Of a stretch of DNA of 64,000 nt, positions 44,213-54,064 are shown piece after piece. The DNA lies in the NCBI RefSeq assembly GCF_900312975.1, contig NZ_LT990039.1:2108001-2172000 (forward strand), in the 5' to 3' direction. Position numbers and translations under genes: made by a program. The notes below the pieces were generated by a model. That model worked only from the letters and a program-made list of their open reading frames with translations. It searched no databases and was not told the origin of the DNA. The DNA comes from Massilistercora timonensis. GTDB lineage: Bacteria > Bacillota > Clostridia > Lachnospirales > Lachnospiraceae. The first letter of the stretch is position 1, and every line of letters starts with the position of its first letter.

Positions 44213-45098
44213 AGGGATCAGCCTCCTTTTCAGCTTGCTGGTGCTCTTCCGGGATCAGAAGAGCCAGGTATTTCTCATAATTTATCCCGTCATTGCGGGG
44301 GATCTTCTCGCGGACTGTGTCAGCAAGGCCTGCCTCCAGAAATGTTCCCGCCAGCTGGATGGCGCGGCCCAGATCCATGTCCCTGGCGGCGCCTGCGGCG
44401 ATGCAGGAGGCAAAGAGATCTCCTGTGCCGGAGTAGCTTCCGCCAATGTGGGGGAAGGAAAAGAGCCGGCTTTCTGAGTGGGTAACATAGAGATTTCCCA
44501 TCTGTTCTGTATCCGTTTCATCCCGGAACTGGATGCCGGTGACGATCACATGGCGGGGTCCCTGGGCACAGAGTTCCCGGCCCAGGCAGGCGACCTTCTC
44601 CATAAGGGAAGCCGGGTCCTGGATCCTGGCGATCTTCCCGTGATCCTGTTCGGTGAGAAGGCACAGTTCCGTCAGGTTGGGGGTGATGATGTCCGCATCT
44701 AAGGCCAGGCGGCGCATTTCCCGCAGGAGGGGCGGGGTGAAGAGATCGTAAGTCTTTCCGTTGTCTCCCATCACCGGGTCCACCAGGAGAAAATTCTCCT
44801 GGGTACGGAAGGTGTCAAGGAAACGGAAGATCTGGAGGATCTGCCGTTCGCCGGCCACAAACCCGGTGTAGATTCCGTCAAAGCGCTGGCCCATCTTCTC
44901 CCAGTAGCTTCGGAACAGTTCCATCTTATCTGTATAATCATCGCAATAGTAATCCGGATATCCGGTCTGGGCGGTCAGGATCGCGGTGGGCAGCGGACAG
45001 GGCTGGACTCCCATGGCGGAGATGACCGATATGGCGGCAGTGAGAGAACAGCGGCCAAAACCGGACAGATCATTGATCACGGCAATCTTCTTGCTCAT
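44202..45098 (-). CDS. Pyridoxal/pyridoxamine kinase (PdxY-like)
   Basis: A 298-residue ribokinase-family enzyme that phosphorylates pyridoxal or related B6 vitamers. Features are the start KIAVINDLSGFGRCSLT, ILTAQTGYPDY (about 44), VDPVMGDNGKTYD (about 115) and the catalytic GGSYSGTGDLFAS (about 220). ATG 45098 is chosen because ggagttactgct precedes it. It is translationally coupled to the ECF S component. Hydroxymethylpyrimidine kinase is a less likely alternative. Confidence 0.88.
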   Translation of the reverse strand: MSKKIAVINDLSGFGRCSLTAAISVISAMGVQPCPLPTAILTAQTGYPDYYCDDYTDKMELFRSYWEKMGQRFDGIYTGFVAGERQILQIFRFLDTFRTQENFLLVDPVMGDNGKTYDLFTPPLLREMRRLALDADIITPNLTELCLLTEQDHGKIARIQDPASLMEKVACLGRELCAQGPRHVIVTGIQFRDETDTEQMGNLYVTHSESRLFSFPHIGGSYSGTGDLFASCIAAGAARDMDLGRAIQLAGTFLEAGLADTVREKIPRNDGINYEKYLALLIPEEHQQAEKEADPYEI

Positions 45099-45221
45099 AG
45101 CAGTAACTCCTTTTTGTTTTACAGCCATCATAGCACCAAAGTGGCTATATTGAAAAGACCAGATATTGCAAAATTGACCAGGCCAGTTAAAAAAGGAGGA
45201 GAAGAATTCAAAAATAAAATG

Positions 45222-45250
45222 TTGACACTGCCTGTAAAGTGGGATATAAT
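45222..45250 (+). promoter_or_regulatory. Consensus promoter of tRNA-Arg
   Basis: Perfect TTGACA (45222-45227), 17 bp, TATAAT (45245-45250), 32 bp before the tRNA. It could also read into glpK past the terminator. Confidence 0.9.
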
Positions 45251-45270
45251 TAACTCTGCTGTGAAGATAA

Positions 45271-46917
<1,647 letters not shown>

Positions 46918-46938
46918 TCATCTTAGGAGGCGGAAGAA

Positions 46939-47115
46939 TTGGAGAAGACAGAACTGACCTGCGGTGTTTGTGAGAACGCCTGTCATCTGACGGTAGAGTC
47001 TGAGGACGGAGAAGTGATGGACGTAGAGGGAAACCGCTGTATGCGGGGATATATTTACGGCCAGAAGACAGTGGAAGATCTGGCGGATACTGTGAATATG
47101 CCCAAGAGATCATGA
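46939..47115 (+). CDS. 58-residue four-cysteine protein resembling DUF1667
   Basis: A small frame starting with TTG after taggaggcgg, 21 bp behind glpK. The protein (LEKTELTCGVCENACHLTVE...) has C-x2-C-x3-C near residues 8-15 and a fourth Cys in GNRCMRGYIYG near residue 42. This is the arrangement of iron-sulfur or zinc-binding starts and resembles the N-terminal half of DUF1667 proteins found with glycerol-3-phosphate dehydrogenase genes. It is about half the usual DUF1667 length, so it is either a short form or a truncated remnant. Role in anaerobic glycerol use is inference. Confidence 0.62.
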   Translation: MEKTELTCGVCENACHLTVESEDGEVMDVEGNRCMRGYIYGQKTVEDLADTVNMPKRS

Positions 47116-47196
47116 AAATTCTGGACATTTCTGTGAAAATGTACTAAGATATCAATATCGACGCAATTTTGATTACAAGGAAGGGGATTTATCGTT

Positions 47197-48444
47197 ATGA
47201 AGAGAAATGTGATCGTTGGGCAGTCAGGCGGCCCGACAGCGGCTATTAACTCAAGCCTTGCCGGCGTGTACCGCACGGCGAAAGACAGAGGAGCCCAGAA
47301 GGTATATGGGATGCTCCATGGGATCCAGGGACTGCTGGAAGAGAAATACATTGACTTGGCAGACCATATCAAGACTGAGCTGGACGCAGAGCTTCTGAAG
47401 CGTACGCCGGCCGCGTTCCTGGGATCCTGCAGATATAAGCTTCCAGAGATCCACGAGAACCGGGAAGTCTATGATAAGATCTTCAGCATCCTGGATAAGC
47501 TGGATATTGAGGCGTTCATCTATATCGGCGGAAATGATTCGATGGACACCATCAAGAAGCTTTCCGACTACGCCATCATCACCGGACATCCCACCAGATT
47601 CATCGGCTGCCCGAAGACCATTGACAACGACCTTGCGCTGACCGACCACACACCTGGTTACGGAAGCGCGGCAAAATATATCGGTACCTCCATGAAGGAG
47701 ATCATTCGCGACGGATTCTGTCTGGAGTATGAGAAGGGGATCGTGACCATCGTGGAGATCATGGGACGGAACGCCGGATGGCTGACAGGGGCGACTGCGC
47801 TGTCAGAAGGCGAGGACTGTGAAGGACCGGATCTTATCTATCTGCCGGAAGTAACCTTTGACCTGAAGAAGTTTGGCGAGAAGGTGAAGAAGCTTCTGGA
47901 GACCAAGCCCTCCATCGTTGTGGCGGTATCAGAAGGAATCCGCACCGCGGAAGGAACCTATGTGTGCGAGCTTGGAAACAGCATTGATTTCGTAGACGCA
48001 TTCGGCCACAAACAGCTGTCCGGAACCGCTTCTTATCTTGCAAGCTATATTGCGGGAGAGATCGGCTGCAAGACCCGTGCCATCGAGCTGAGCACCCTGC
48101 AGCGTGCTGCTTCTCACGCGGCTTCCCGTGTGGATATCCTGGAAGCTTACCAGGTTGGCGGCGCGGCGGTAAAAGCAGCGGATGAAGGTGACTCTGGCAA
48201 GATGGTAGTACTCCAGAGACTGTCTGACGATCCGTATCAGTGCGGAACAGAGGTAAAGGACGTACATAAGATCGCCAACGACGAGAAGCTTGTGCCCAGA
48301 GAGTGGGTCAACAAGGACGGCACCTATGTGACCAGCGAGTTTATCTCTTACGTAAGACCGCTGATCCAGGGCGACGTATCCCCGGTTATGGTAGACGGTA
48401 TCCCCAGGCATCTGTACACGCCGAAGGAATTAAGCCACAGATAA
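47197..48444 (+). CDS. PPi-type phosphofructokinase (paralogue 1)
   Basis: A 415-residue phosphofructokinase. GQSGGPTAAINSS opens the active site; the phosphoryl-donor site reads GGNDSMDT and CPKTIDND. ATP-dependent enzymes have GGDGS and PGTIDND; Asp and Lys in place of the two glycines are the known marks of pyrophosphate-dependent forms. MGRNAGW and AVSEGIRT follow. It would make fructose 1,6-bisphosphate reversibly from PPi. Alone with a strong terminator. A second paralogue lies on the other strand at 52690. Confidence 0.9.
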   Translation: MKRNVIVGQSGGPTAAINSSLAGVYRTAKDRGAQKVYGMLHGIQGLLEEKYIDLADHIKTELDAELLKRTPAAFLGSCRYKLPEIHENREVYDKIFSILDKLDIEAFIYIGGNDSMDTIKKLSDYAIITGHPTRFIGCPKTIDNDLALTDHTPGYGSAAKYIGTSMKEIIRDGFCLEYEKGIVTIVEIMGRNAGWLTGATALSEGEDCEGPDLIYLPEVTFDLKKFGEKVKKLLETKPSIVVAVSEGIRTAEGTYVCELGNSIDFVDAFGHKQLSGTASYLASYIAGEIGCKTRAIELSTLQRAASHAASRVDILEAYQVGGAAVKAADEGDSGKMVVLQRLSDDPYQCGTEVKDVHKIANDEKLVPREWVNKDGTYVTSEFISYVRPLIQGDVSPVMVDGIPRHLYTPKELSHR

Positions 48445-48460
48445 AAAGGGAATGAGAACT

Positions 48461-48503
48461 GTCCGGTTCCGTGTTTTATCAAAGACGCGGGCCGGACTTT
48501 TTT
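48461..48503 (+). terminator. Rho-independent terminator
   Basis: Stem gtccgg...ccggac with an internal imperfect helix and a T6 run after the phosphofructokinase gene. Confidence 0.85.
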
Positions 48504-48663
48504 AGTGCATTTTTTTCTGGAAAATGGGCTTGCTTTTTCCGGGGAAATCCAGTAATATAAAAATCACTCTATCAGTTCTGAACCTTCAAAAAAGTTCTTG
48601 AAACAATCAAAACATTTTCCAATTTCAGAAAAATTTTATCAATGAAAATGTGAGGTGATGCCG

Positions 48664-50154
48664 ATGACGGAAAAGGGCGAATACGACGTGCTGCGCCTGA
48701 TCGAGCATAACCAGGTGTGCTATATCAGTTCCGGCTGTATCCGGGGAACGCCTCTGATGGGATGGCTGAAATACCACCGGGTGATGAAGAAGCAGGAGTT
48801 TGTCCGGATGGTCCGTCTTCTTGCCCGGCAGCTGGAGAAGATCCACCGGTGCCGGAAACAGAAATTCTATCAGTATGTGAACCCCTACAGTGTAGTGGTG
48901 GGGGAGGATGGGAACCTTTACTTCCTGGATCTGGGCGTTCCCTCCAACGAAGAAACGCTTCAGAAGATGCAAAGGAGGACCGTCCGGGAACATTTCCTGC
49001 CCCCGGAGGCGCCTTATTATCAGCGGGCAAGCGCCGGACTTGATATCTATGGGTTCGGACGGACCCTGCAGTATCTGCTCTCAGAAGCAGAGCTTGAGCC
49101 GCGGCTGAGCGGCGGCGAAGAGAGAAAGTTCAGAAAAGTCATATCACGATGCCTGGAAAGGCAGTCGAAACAAGCATTTCAGACTATTTCAGAGATTCCA
49201 AGATATTTACCAGAACCAAAAGAGAAAAAAGAATGGAAATGGAGACCCCGGAAAGTCCTGGCGGCTGTGGCAGCGCTGGGAGTCCTGGCGGCGCTGGCAG
49301 GACTTCTTCGCTGTTGTCCGGGAGAACCGGAAGCTGCGGCAGCTGCCGCTAAGGAGAAAAAAGGAGAAGAACAGGGAACACCAAAGAGAGAAGCAGGCGG
49401 GGAGACGGGTCCTCTTTATCTGGAACTGGGGCTGCTCTGCCTGGGAGAACTTGGTGATTTTGAGCGGGGGGAGGCATATTTTGGGCAGGCAGAAGGAGAG
49501 CCGCTGGCAGAAGAGCTGGAACGATTGTGCCAAAGCCTGCAGGGGGAGTCGGTGGCGGAAGGGAGCTTCCGGGCCGGACTTCGCAGGATCGAGGAGGCAG
49601 CAGAGAAACTGCCGGAAGAGGAAGCCCTTGTCTATCGCCGCTGTGTGCTCCTTGGATATCGCCAGTTGGACACAAAGGCGGACCAGGAGGCGGTAGTCCG
49701 CCTGGGAAAGAGCTGCCTGGAGGAAGAGGGAGAAGAAGAGAAAGCAGAAGTCCGGGGAATGGTGGCTGCCGCGCTGGAAGAACTGGGTAGAGAAGAAGAG
49801 GCCCTTGCCATGTATGAGGAACAGATGGAGGAAGAAGATGGAGCAGAAGAACGGGAAGAACTGTATAAGAAGACGGCGTCCCTTCTGGAGGCCCTGGGGA
49901 AATCCAGGGAAGCGGCAGGGCGACTGGAAGAGGGGATCCGGGAATTCCCTGACTCTGTAGACTTACGGATTACATCCCTTAAGAATCTTCTGGAAGCTTC
50001 GGGGCAGGACCGGGCATTGTGCCTGCAGACCATTGAGAGGTTCTTGAAGGAGTGCCCGAAGCTTGCGGGAGAAGAAGAGTTTCAGAAGCTGATGAGAGAA
50101 TACGGAATCAACGTGGAAGGAGGAAAAGTATGGGCAGAAAAGGCCGATCCATAA
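48664..50154 (+). CDS. Kinase-like / TPR single-pass membrane protein
   Basis: A 496-residue protein. Residues 1-180 resemble the C-lobe half of a Ser/Thr kinase fold, but the catalytic loop reads QYVNPYSVVVGEDGNLYFLDL where a kinase has HRDIKP..N and DFG; the HRD Asp and DFG are missing and no glycine-rich N-lobe is seen, so it is a pseudokinase or a short relative. One membrane helix (about 195-222) leads to an outer domain of TPR-like helices (about 240-490), very rich in Glu. ATG 48664 sits six bases after gaggtg. Overlaps the next gene by 25 bases, so the two act together. Confidence 0.75.
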   Translation: MTEKGEYDVLRLIEHNQVCYISSGCIRGTPLMGWLKYHRVMKKQEFVRMVRLLARQLEKIHRCRKQKFYQYVNPYSVVVGEDGNLYFLDLGVPSNEETLQKMQRRTVREHFLPPEAPYYQRASAGLDIYGFGRTLQYLLSEAELEPRLSGGEERKFRKVISRCLERQSKQAFQTISEIPRYLPEPKEKKEWKWRPRKVLAAVAALGVLAALAGLLRCCPGEPEAAAAAAKEKKGEEQGTPKREAGGETGPLYLELGLLCLGELGDFERGEAYFGQAEGEPLAEELERLCQSLQGESVAEGSFRAGLRRIEEAAEKLPEEEALVYRRCVLLGYRQLDTKADQEAVVRLGKSCLEEEGEEEKAEVRGMVAAALEELGREEEALAMYEEQMEEEDGAEEREELYKKTASLLEALGKSREAAGRLEEGIREFPDSVDLRITSLKNLLEASGQDRALCLQTIERFLKECPKLAGEEEFQKLMREYGINVEGGKVWAEKADP

Positions 50155-51896
50155 TCCTGCTGTGCCTGGTGCTGGCACTGATCTATTTCCAGCAGGGGGC
50201 AGTGGGCTATGCAGAACACAGAGAGGATCCGACGCAGACAGAAGAAGGAGGATCTGCGGAAGAAGGGGAAGGAACAGAAGAGTCCGATGAAGGAGAGGAA
50301 GAGGAACCGGAGGAGGAGCCGGAAGAGAAGCCGGAAGAAGAGCCAGTTAAAAAGTTTCAGCTTAAGGTAACTCCGCCGGATGGTGAAAACGGTTATTACC
50401 GCCATAAGCCGGAAGTAACTCTGACTCATGTGAGCAGGCGAGGGATCACCAGATACCGGGCGGTTGCAGGCGACAAAATCCTGGTGGAGGGGAGCCTTGA
50501 GAAGGAAGGAGAGAAGGCGATCCTGGGAGACTGGGAGGAAGGAAGCAATCAGCTTACAGTCTGGATGGAAGAAGATAAAGAACCGATAGAGGACTGCGCA
50601 GAGATAATGGAGATCCGGGTCGATACCCGGCCGCCTAAGCTCAGCATGAGCCTTCCCAGCGGGTTTGACGCATGGTATCTGGGGGATGTGAAGCTGTCGG
50701 TGCAAAGCCGGGATAAAACCAGCGGAGTTGAAACGGTGCGCTGCCTGGTGGACGGAGAGAAGATTGGCGCGTCGGAGAAAGAAGAGACCGCCTTTACCAT
50801 TCAGAAAGCCTCTGCCGCAGGGCAGGGAGCGGTGGTAGAAGTGACCGTAAGGGACAGGGCGGGAAATGAAAGCCGCCTGACAGAGCGGGTCTATATTGAC
50901 CGGACAGATCCGAAGATCCGGATCAGCGGAGCCTCCGATTATCTTATCAGCAGCCGGCCGGTGACTCTGGTGAGCCAGGTGCAGGAGGAAAATGTCCTGC
51001 ATACGGCCAGGGAGGAGACCATCTGGGAGAATGAAGATGGGGAGAAGAAAACCCTGGAGGCAGTTTCCTGGAAGGACAGCGCTTCCGGGAAGCAGGCTGA
51101 GCGGAAACTGACAGAGGACGGGATCTATCAGATCAGCCTTGCGGCCCGGGATCAGGCAGGCCGGGAAGCAACAGAACAGCTTCAGGTGATCATAGACCAG
51201 AAAGATCCGGTGATCCGACTGGTGGATCAGCTGCGGGGAAAATATATGAAGAAGTTTGTCTGGGATACCCCGGCCAAGGAGTGGATCCAGGACTTTACCA
51301 CCTATTCCTATGAACTCCGCCTGGACGGCCGTCTCTACTCCATGGGGGAAGAAGTGATGGAAGAAGGGTGGCACGTGCTGGAAGTCTATGTGGAAGACGC
51401 GGCCGGAAATACTGCCCGGGCGAACGCCGGGTTTATGGTAGATCACACGGCGCCCCGGATCCAGATCCTGGATGTGGAAGACGGAGGGACTTATGAAGAA
51501 CAGGCGGTCTTCCGGATAAAGACAGGGAAAGCAGAGGATGAGATCAAAGAAGTGCGGATCAACGGAGAACAGCAAAAACTTACTCCCGGGCGGGAGTCCT
51601 ATCAATATACGCTGGATGATTACGGGAATTATGAGATCCGGGTAAAGGCAGAAGATTACGCCGGGAATTCGGCGGAGGAGAAAATCCTGATCCAGGTGGT
51701 AGAGGAGAAGAATCTTCTGCAGAAGGTGGCGGAGCCGGTGGCCCGGCGGCTGGGGCTGACAAAAGAGAAAGAGGAACCAGAAGAAACACCAGCGCAGGAA
51801 GAGAAAGGGAGTATAGCGCCCTGGATGATCGGCGGTTTTGGACTGGCAGCAGTCGCGGGCGGAAGCGGGTTGCTGCTGTGGAGAAGGAAGAAATAG
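50130..51896 (+). CDS. Cell-surface protein with Ig-like domains
   Basis: A 588-residue surface protein. ATG 50130 follows ggaaggaggaaaagt and gives a signal peptide (about 8-30). Next is a low-complexity acidic stretch (about 35-72, Glu/Pro repeats), then about four bacterial Ig-like modules (80-540) with recurring D-x-A-G-N-x-S/T ends such as VRDRAGNESR, VEDAAGNTAR and AEDYAGNSAE. A C-terminal helix (about 562-583, ending LLLWRRKK) anchors it to the membrane. It is coupled to the kinase-like/TPR gene. Possibly a surface sensor or adhesin pair; function unknown. Confidence 0.8.
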   Translation: MGRKGRSIILLCLVLALIYFQQGAVGYAEHREDPTQTEEGGSAEEGEGTEESDEGEEEEPEEEPEEKPEEEPVKKFQLKVTPPDGENGYYRHKPEVTLTHVSRRGITRYRAVAGDKILVEGSLEKEGEKAILGDWEEGSNQLTVWMEEDKEPIEDCAEIMEIRVDTRPPKLSMSLPSGFDAWYLGDVKLSVQSRDKTSGVETVRCLVDGEKIGASEKEETAFTIQKASAAGQGAVVEVTVRDRAGNESRLTERVYIDRTDPKIRISGASDYLISSRPVTLVSQVQEENVLHTAREETIWENEDGEKKTLEAVSWKDSASGKQAERKLTEDGIYQISLAARDQAGREATEQLQVIIDQKDPVIRLVDQLRGKYMKKFVWDTPAKEWIQDFTTYSYELRLDGRLYSMGEEVMEEGWHVLEVYVEDAAGNTARANAGFMVDHTAPRIQILDVEDGGTYEEQAVFRIKTGKAEDEIKEVRINGEQQKLTPGRESYQYTLDDYGNYEIRVKAEDYAGNSAEEKILIQVVEEKNLLQKVAEPVARRLGLTKEKEEPEETPAQEEKGSIAPWMIGGFGLAAVAGGSGLLLWRRKK

Positions 51897-52065
51897 CCCT
51901 GTTCAGGAAATATGTTGGCAAATATAATTATATGTGTTATCATAAACATGTCAGGAGGATATCATATTTGAAAAGATATTCCTCGGAAAACACTTGACAG
52001 TATTGAACGACAATCAGGATTGAGATTCAGATAGTATATGATTTCATTTATGTAGGAGGTTTGCC

Positions 52066-52473
52066 ATGAAAAAAGTTGATCGGTATTTTTACCCTGCCAT
52101 TTTTACCTATGAAGAAGATCAGGAGATCGCGGTTGAGTTTCCGGATCTGAATGTTGCGACAAGTGGAGTGAATGATGATGACGCATTATTGTCCGCGCGA
52201 GAACTTCTGGGAACGGTTATGTTTGGGCTGGAAGAAGATGGCGAGACGATTCCGGAACCAACCCGCCTTTCAGAAATTGCGTTGGTTCAGAATGAGAGGG
52301 CAGTATTGATCGACGTTTATATGCCTTCTGTGCGGATGGCAAATATAACTCGTTCGGTGAACCGTACAGTTACATTGCCTGCATGGCTGAACGCCGCGGC
52401 ATTAGAACTGAATGTAAATTTCTCTCAAGTGTTGCAGGAAGCATTGTTACAGAAGGTGTCAAAGAAATCATAG
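52066..52473 (+). CDS. HicB-like antitoxin-type protein (no HicA seen)
   Basis: A 135-residue protein with a HicB-like partial RNase H fold at the N-terminus (about 8-60; YPAIFTYEEDQEIAVEFPDL and GLEEDGETIPEPT) and a C-terminal ribbon-helix-helix-type segment (about 95-130; NRTVTLPAWLNAAALELNVN). HicB proteins normally neutralise the mRNA-cutting toxin HicA. No HicA frame is seen in the 170 bp before or 215 bp after, so it is an orphan. RBS gtaggaggttt. Confidence 0.83.
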   Translation: MKKVDRYFYPAIFTYEEDQEIAVEFPDLNVATSGVNDDDALLSARELLGTVMFGLEEDGETIPEPTRLSEIALVQNERAVLIDVYMPSVRMANITRSVNRTVTLPAWLNAAALELNVNFSQVLQEALLQKVSKKS

Positions 52474-52504
52474 AAAATATAGAAATAGCCTCATAAAAGG
52501 GAGG

Positions 52505-52537
52505 ATGCCGGGTGACTGATCTCTCAGTCCCCGGCAT
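52505..52537. terminator. Hairpin between hicB and the second phosphofructokinase
   Basis: Long stem atgccggg..tgactga/tcagtc..cccggcat. A short T run exists only on the - strand side. The 216 bp gap otherwise shows no gene. Confidence 0.55.
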
Positions 52538-52689
52538 GTATTATGAAAAAGTTTATTCAAAATAGTAGCTTACTACTCGTCAGTGGTCTTTCTCTCTTTC
52601 GATGGTTTTAGTATACGCAAGAGCTGTGAAGAAAGAATGTTAAAGTAGTAAAAGAATTTTGAAAATAAGATGAACAAATTATGAACACG

Positions 52690-53913
52690 CTACTTCCGGT
52701 AAGCGAATACCGGAACACCGTCTTTGGTGGGAAGCTCTACATGTCCCTGGATAAGCGGTCTGGCGTATTCGATAAAGTCCGGGCTTAAGTCGGAGCCATC
52801 CCTTATGATCCACTCTGTGGGAACTGGTTTCTCCTCGTTGCAGATCTTATTCACATCTGCGGTGCCGTAGGATAATTCATAGGGCAGGCTGCGGCTCCGG
52901 AGAAAGGTGATCATCTTGCCGGTCTCTCCTGCAAGGGCGGCCTGTACGCCGTAGACTCCGGCATTGATGGCCTCGGTCAGGTCTACGCCTGACAGGTGGG
53001 CGCTGGAGCAGCGCTGGCATACATTCAGCTCAATGGAGCGCACTTTGACGCCCAGTTTTTCCTTCACCAGATTCTCCAGATATTTTCCGGAGCCAGTGAG
53101 CATCTTGTGGCCGAAATTGTCGGTGCCCACTTCACTGGCATACTCGCAGATGAAGGTACCCTTTCCATCGTTGATCCCTTCTGAAATGCAGACCACAAGG
53201 TTGGAGGTGGTCTTTAAGTTTTCTTTTACTTTCTCAATAAATGCGTCCTGGTCAAAGGCAACTTCCGGCAGATATACAAGAACCGGGTTGTCTCCTTCGA
53301 ATTTGCGGGCCAGCACGCTGGCTGCGGTCAGCCATCCGGCGTGGCGTCCCATGATCTCTACGATGGTCACGGAAGGTTTATTGTCATAGACAGAAGCGTC
53401 CGCCGTGATCTCGCGGACAACGGAGGCCACATATTTGGCGGCGCTGCCGTATCCCGGCGTATGGTCGGTGTGCACCAGGTCGTTGTCAATGGTCTTTGGC
53501 ACGCCGATGAAACGGATGTCGCTTCCGATCCCGGCGGCATAGCGGGAAAGCTTGCTCACCGTATCCATGGAGTCGTTTCCTCCGATGTAGAAGAAGTAGC
53601 CGATCTCCTTTTCTGCAAGCTTCTGGAAGAGCCGGGGATAGACCGGATCCTTCAGGTCTTCCGGCAGTTTGTAGCGGCAGGAGCCAAGGTAAGCCCCCGG
53701 GGTGGTGCGGACAAACTCCAGCTCGCCGTTTTCCGCCAGAGCTTCCATGTCCATAAACCGGTCCGCCAGGAATCCTTCGATTCCATTTACCATACCATAG
53801 ACATGAGCGATCTCAACCGGGTGCCGCAGTCCCTCGGAAACTACTCCGTAGAGGCTGCCGTTGATAACAGCGGTAGGTCCGCCGGATTGTCCTACGATAA
53901 TATTTTTCTTCAT
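52690..53913 (-). CDS. PPi-type phosphofructokinase (paralogue 2)
   Basis: A 407-residue paralogue of the protein at 47197, with the same GQSGGPTAVINGS, GGNDSMDT and VPKTIDND sites, so also of the pyrophosphate type. Differences in the C-terminal half (CQRCSSAHLSGVDLTEA in place of LQRAASHAASRVDILEA) show an old duplication. ATG 53913 follows ggagggatcatca; a slightly longer frame lacks an RBS. Alone on the - strand. Two PPi-type copies close together suggest different regulation or assembly of a hetero-oligomer, which is inference. Confidence 0.9.
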   Translation of the reverse strand: MKKNIIVGQSGGPTAVINGSLYGVVSEGLRHPVEIAHVYGMVNGIEGFLADRFMDMEALAENGELEFVRTTPGAYLGSCRYKLPEDLKDPVYPRLFQKLAEKEIGYFFYIGGNDSMDTVSKLSRYAAGIGSDIRFIGVPKTIDNDLVHTDHTPGYGSAAKYVASVVREITADASVYDNKPSVTIVEIMGRHAGWLTAASVLARKFEGDNPVLVYLPEVAFDQDAFIEKVKENLKTTSNLVVCISEGINDGKGTFICEYASEVGTDNFGHKMLTGSGKYLENLVKEKLGVKVRSIELNVCQRCSSAHLSGVDLTEAINAGVYGVQAALAGETGKMITFLRSRSLPYELSYGTADVNKICNEEKPVPTEWIIRDGSDLSPDFIEYARPLIQGHVELPTKDGVPVFAYRK

Positions 53914-54064
53914 TGATGATCCCTCCAATTCGTACTGCGTATAAGCCTACTATAGCGAAAATTCCCGGATTTTACAATCAGATCGGGTATATCTTTTAGA
54001 AATTTGTTGGAAAATAGCCGGGAATGACTTATACTGATAGAAGAATATGAGGAGGACGTATACA

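Noticed and set aside
51994..51999. TTGACA upstream of hicB as a promoter
   Set aside because: No acceptable -10 box lies 16-18 bp downstream.
51897..52065. Search for a HicA toxin upstream of hicB
   Set aside because: No frame of suitable length or with the HicA G-S-H-x-F type pattern was found.
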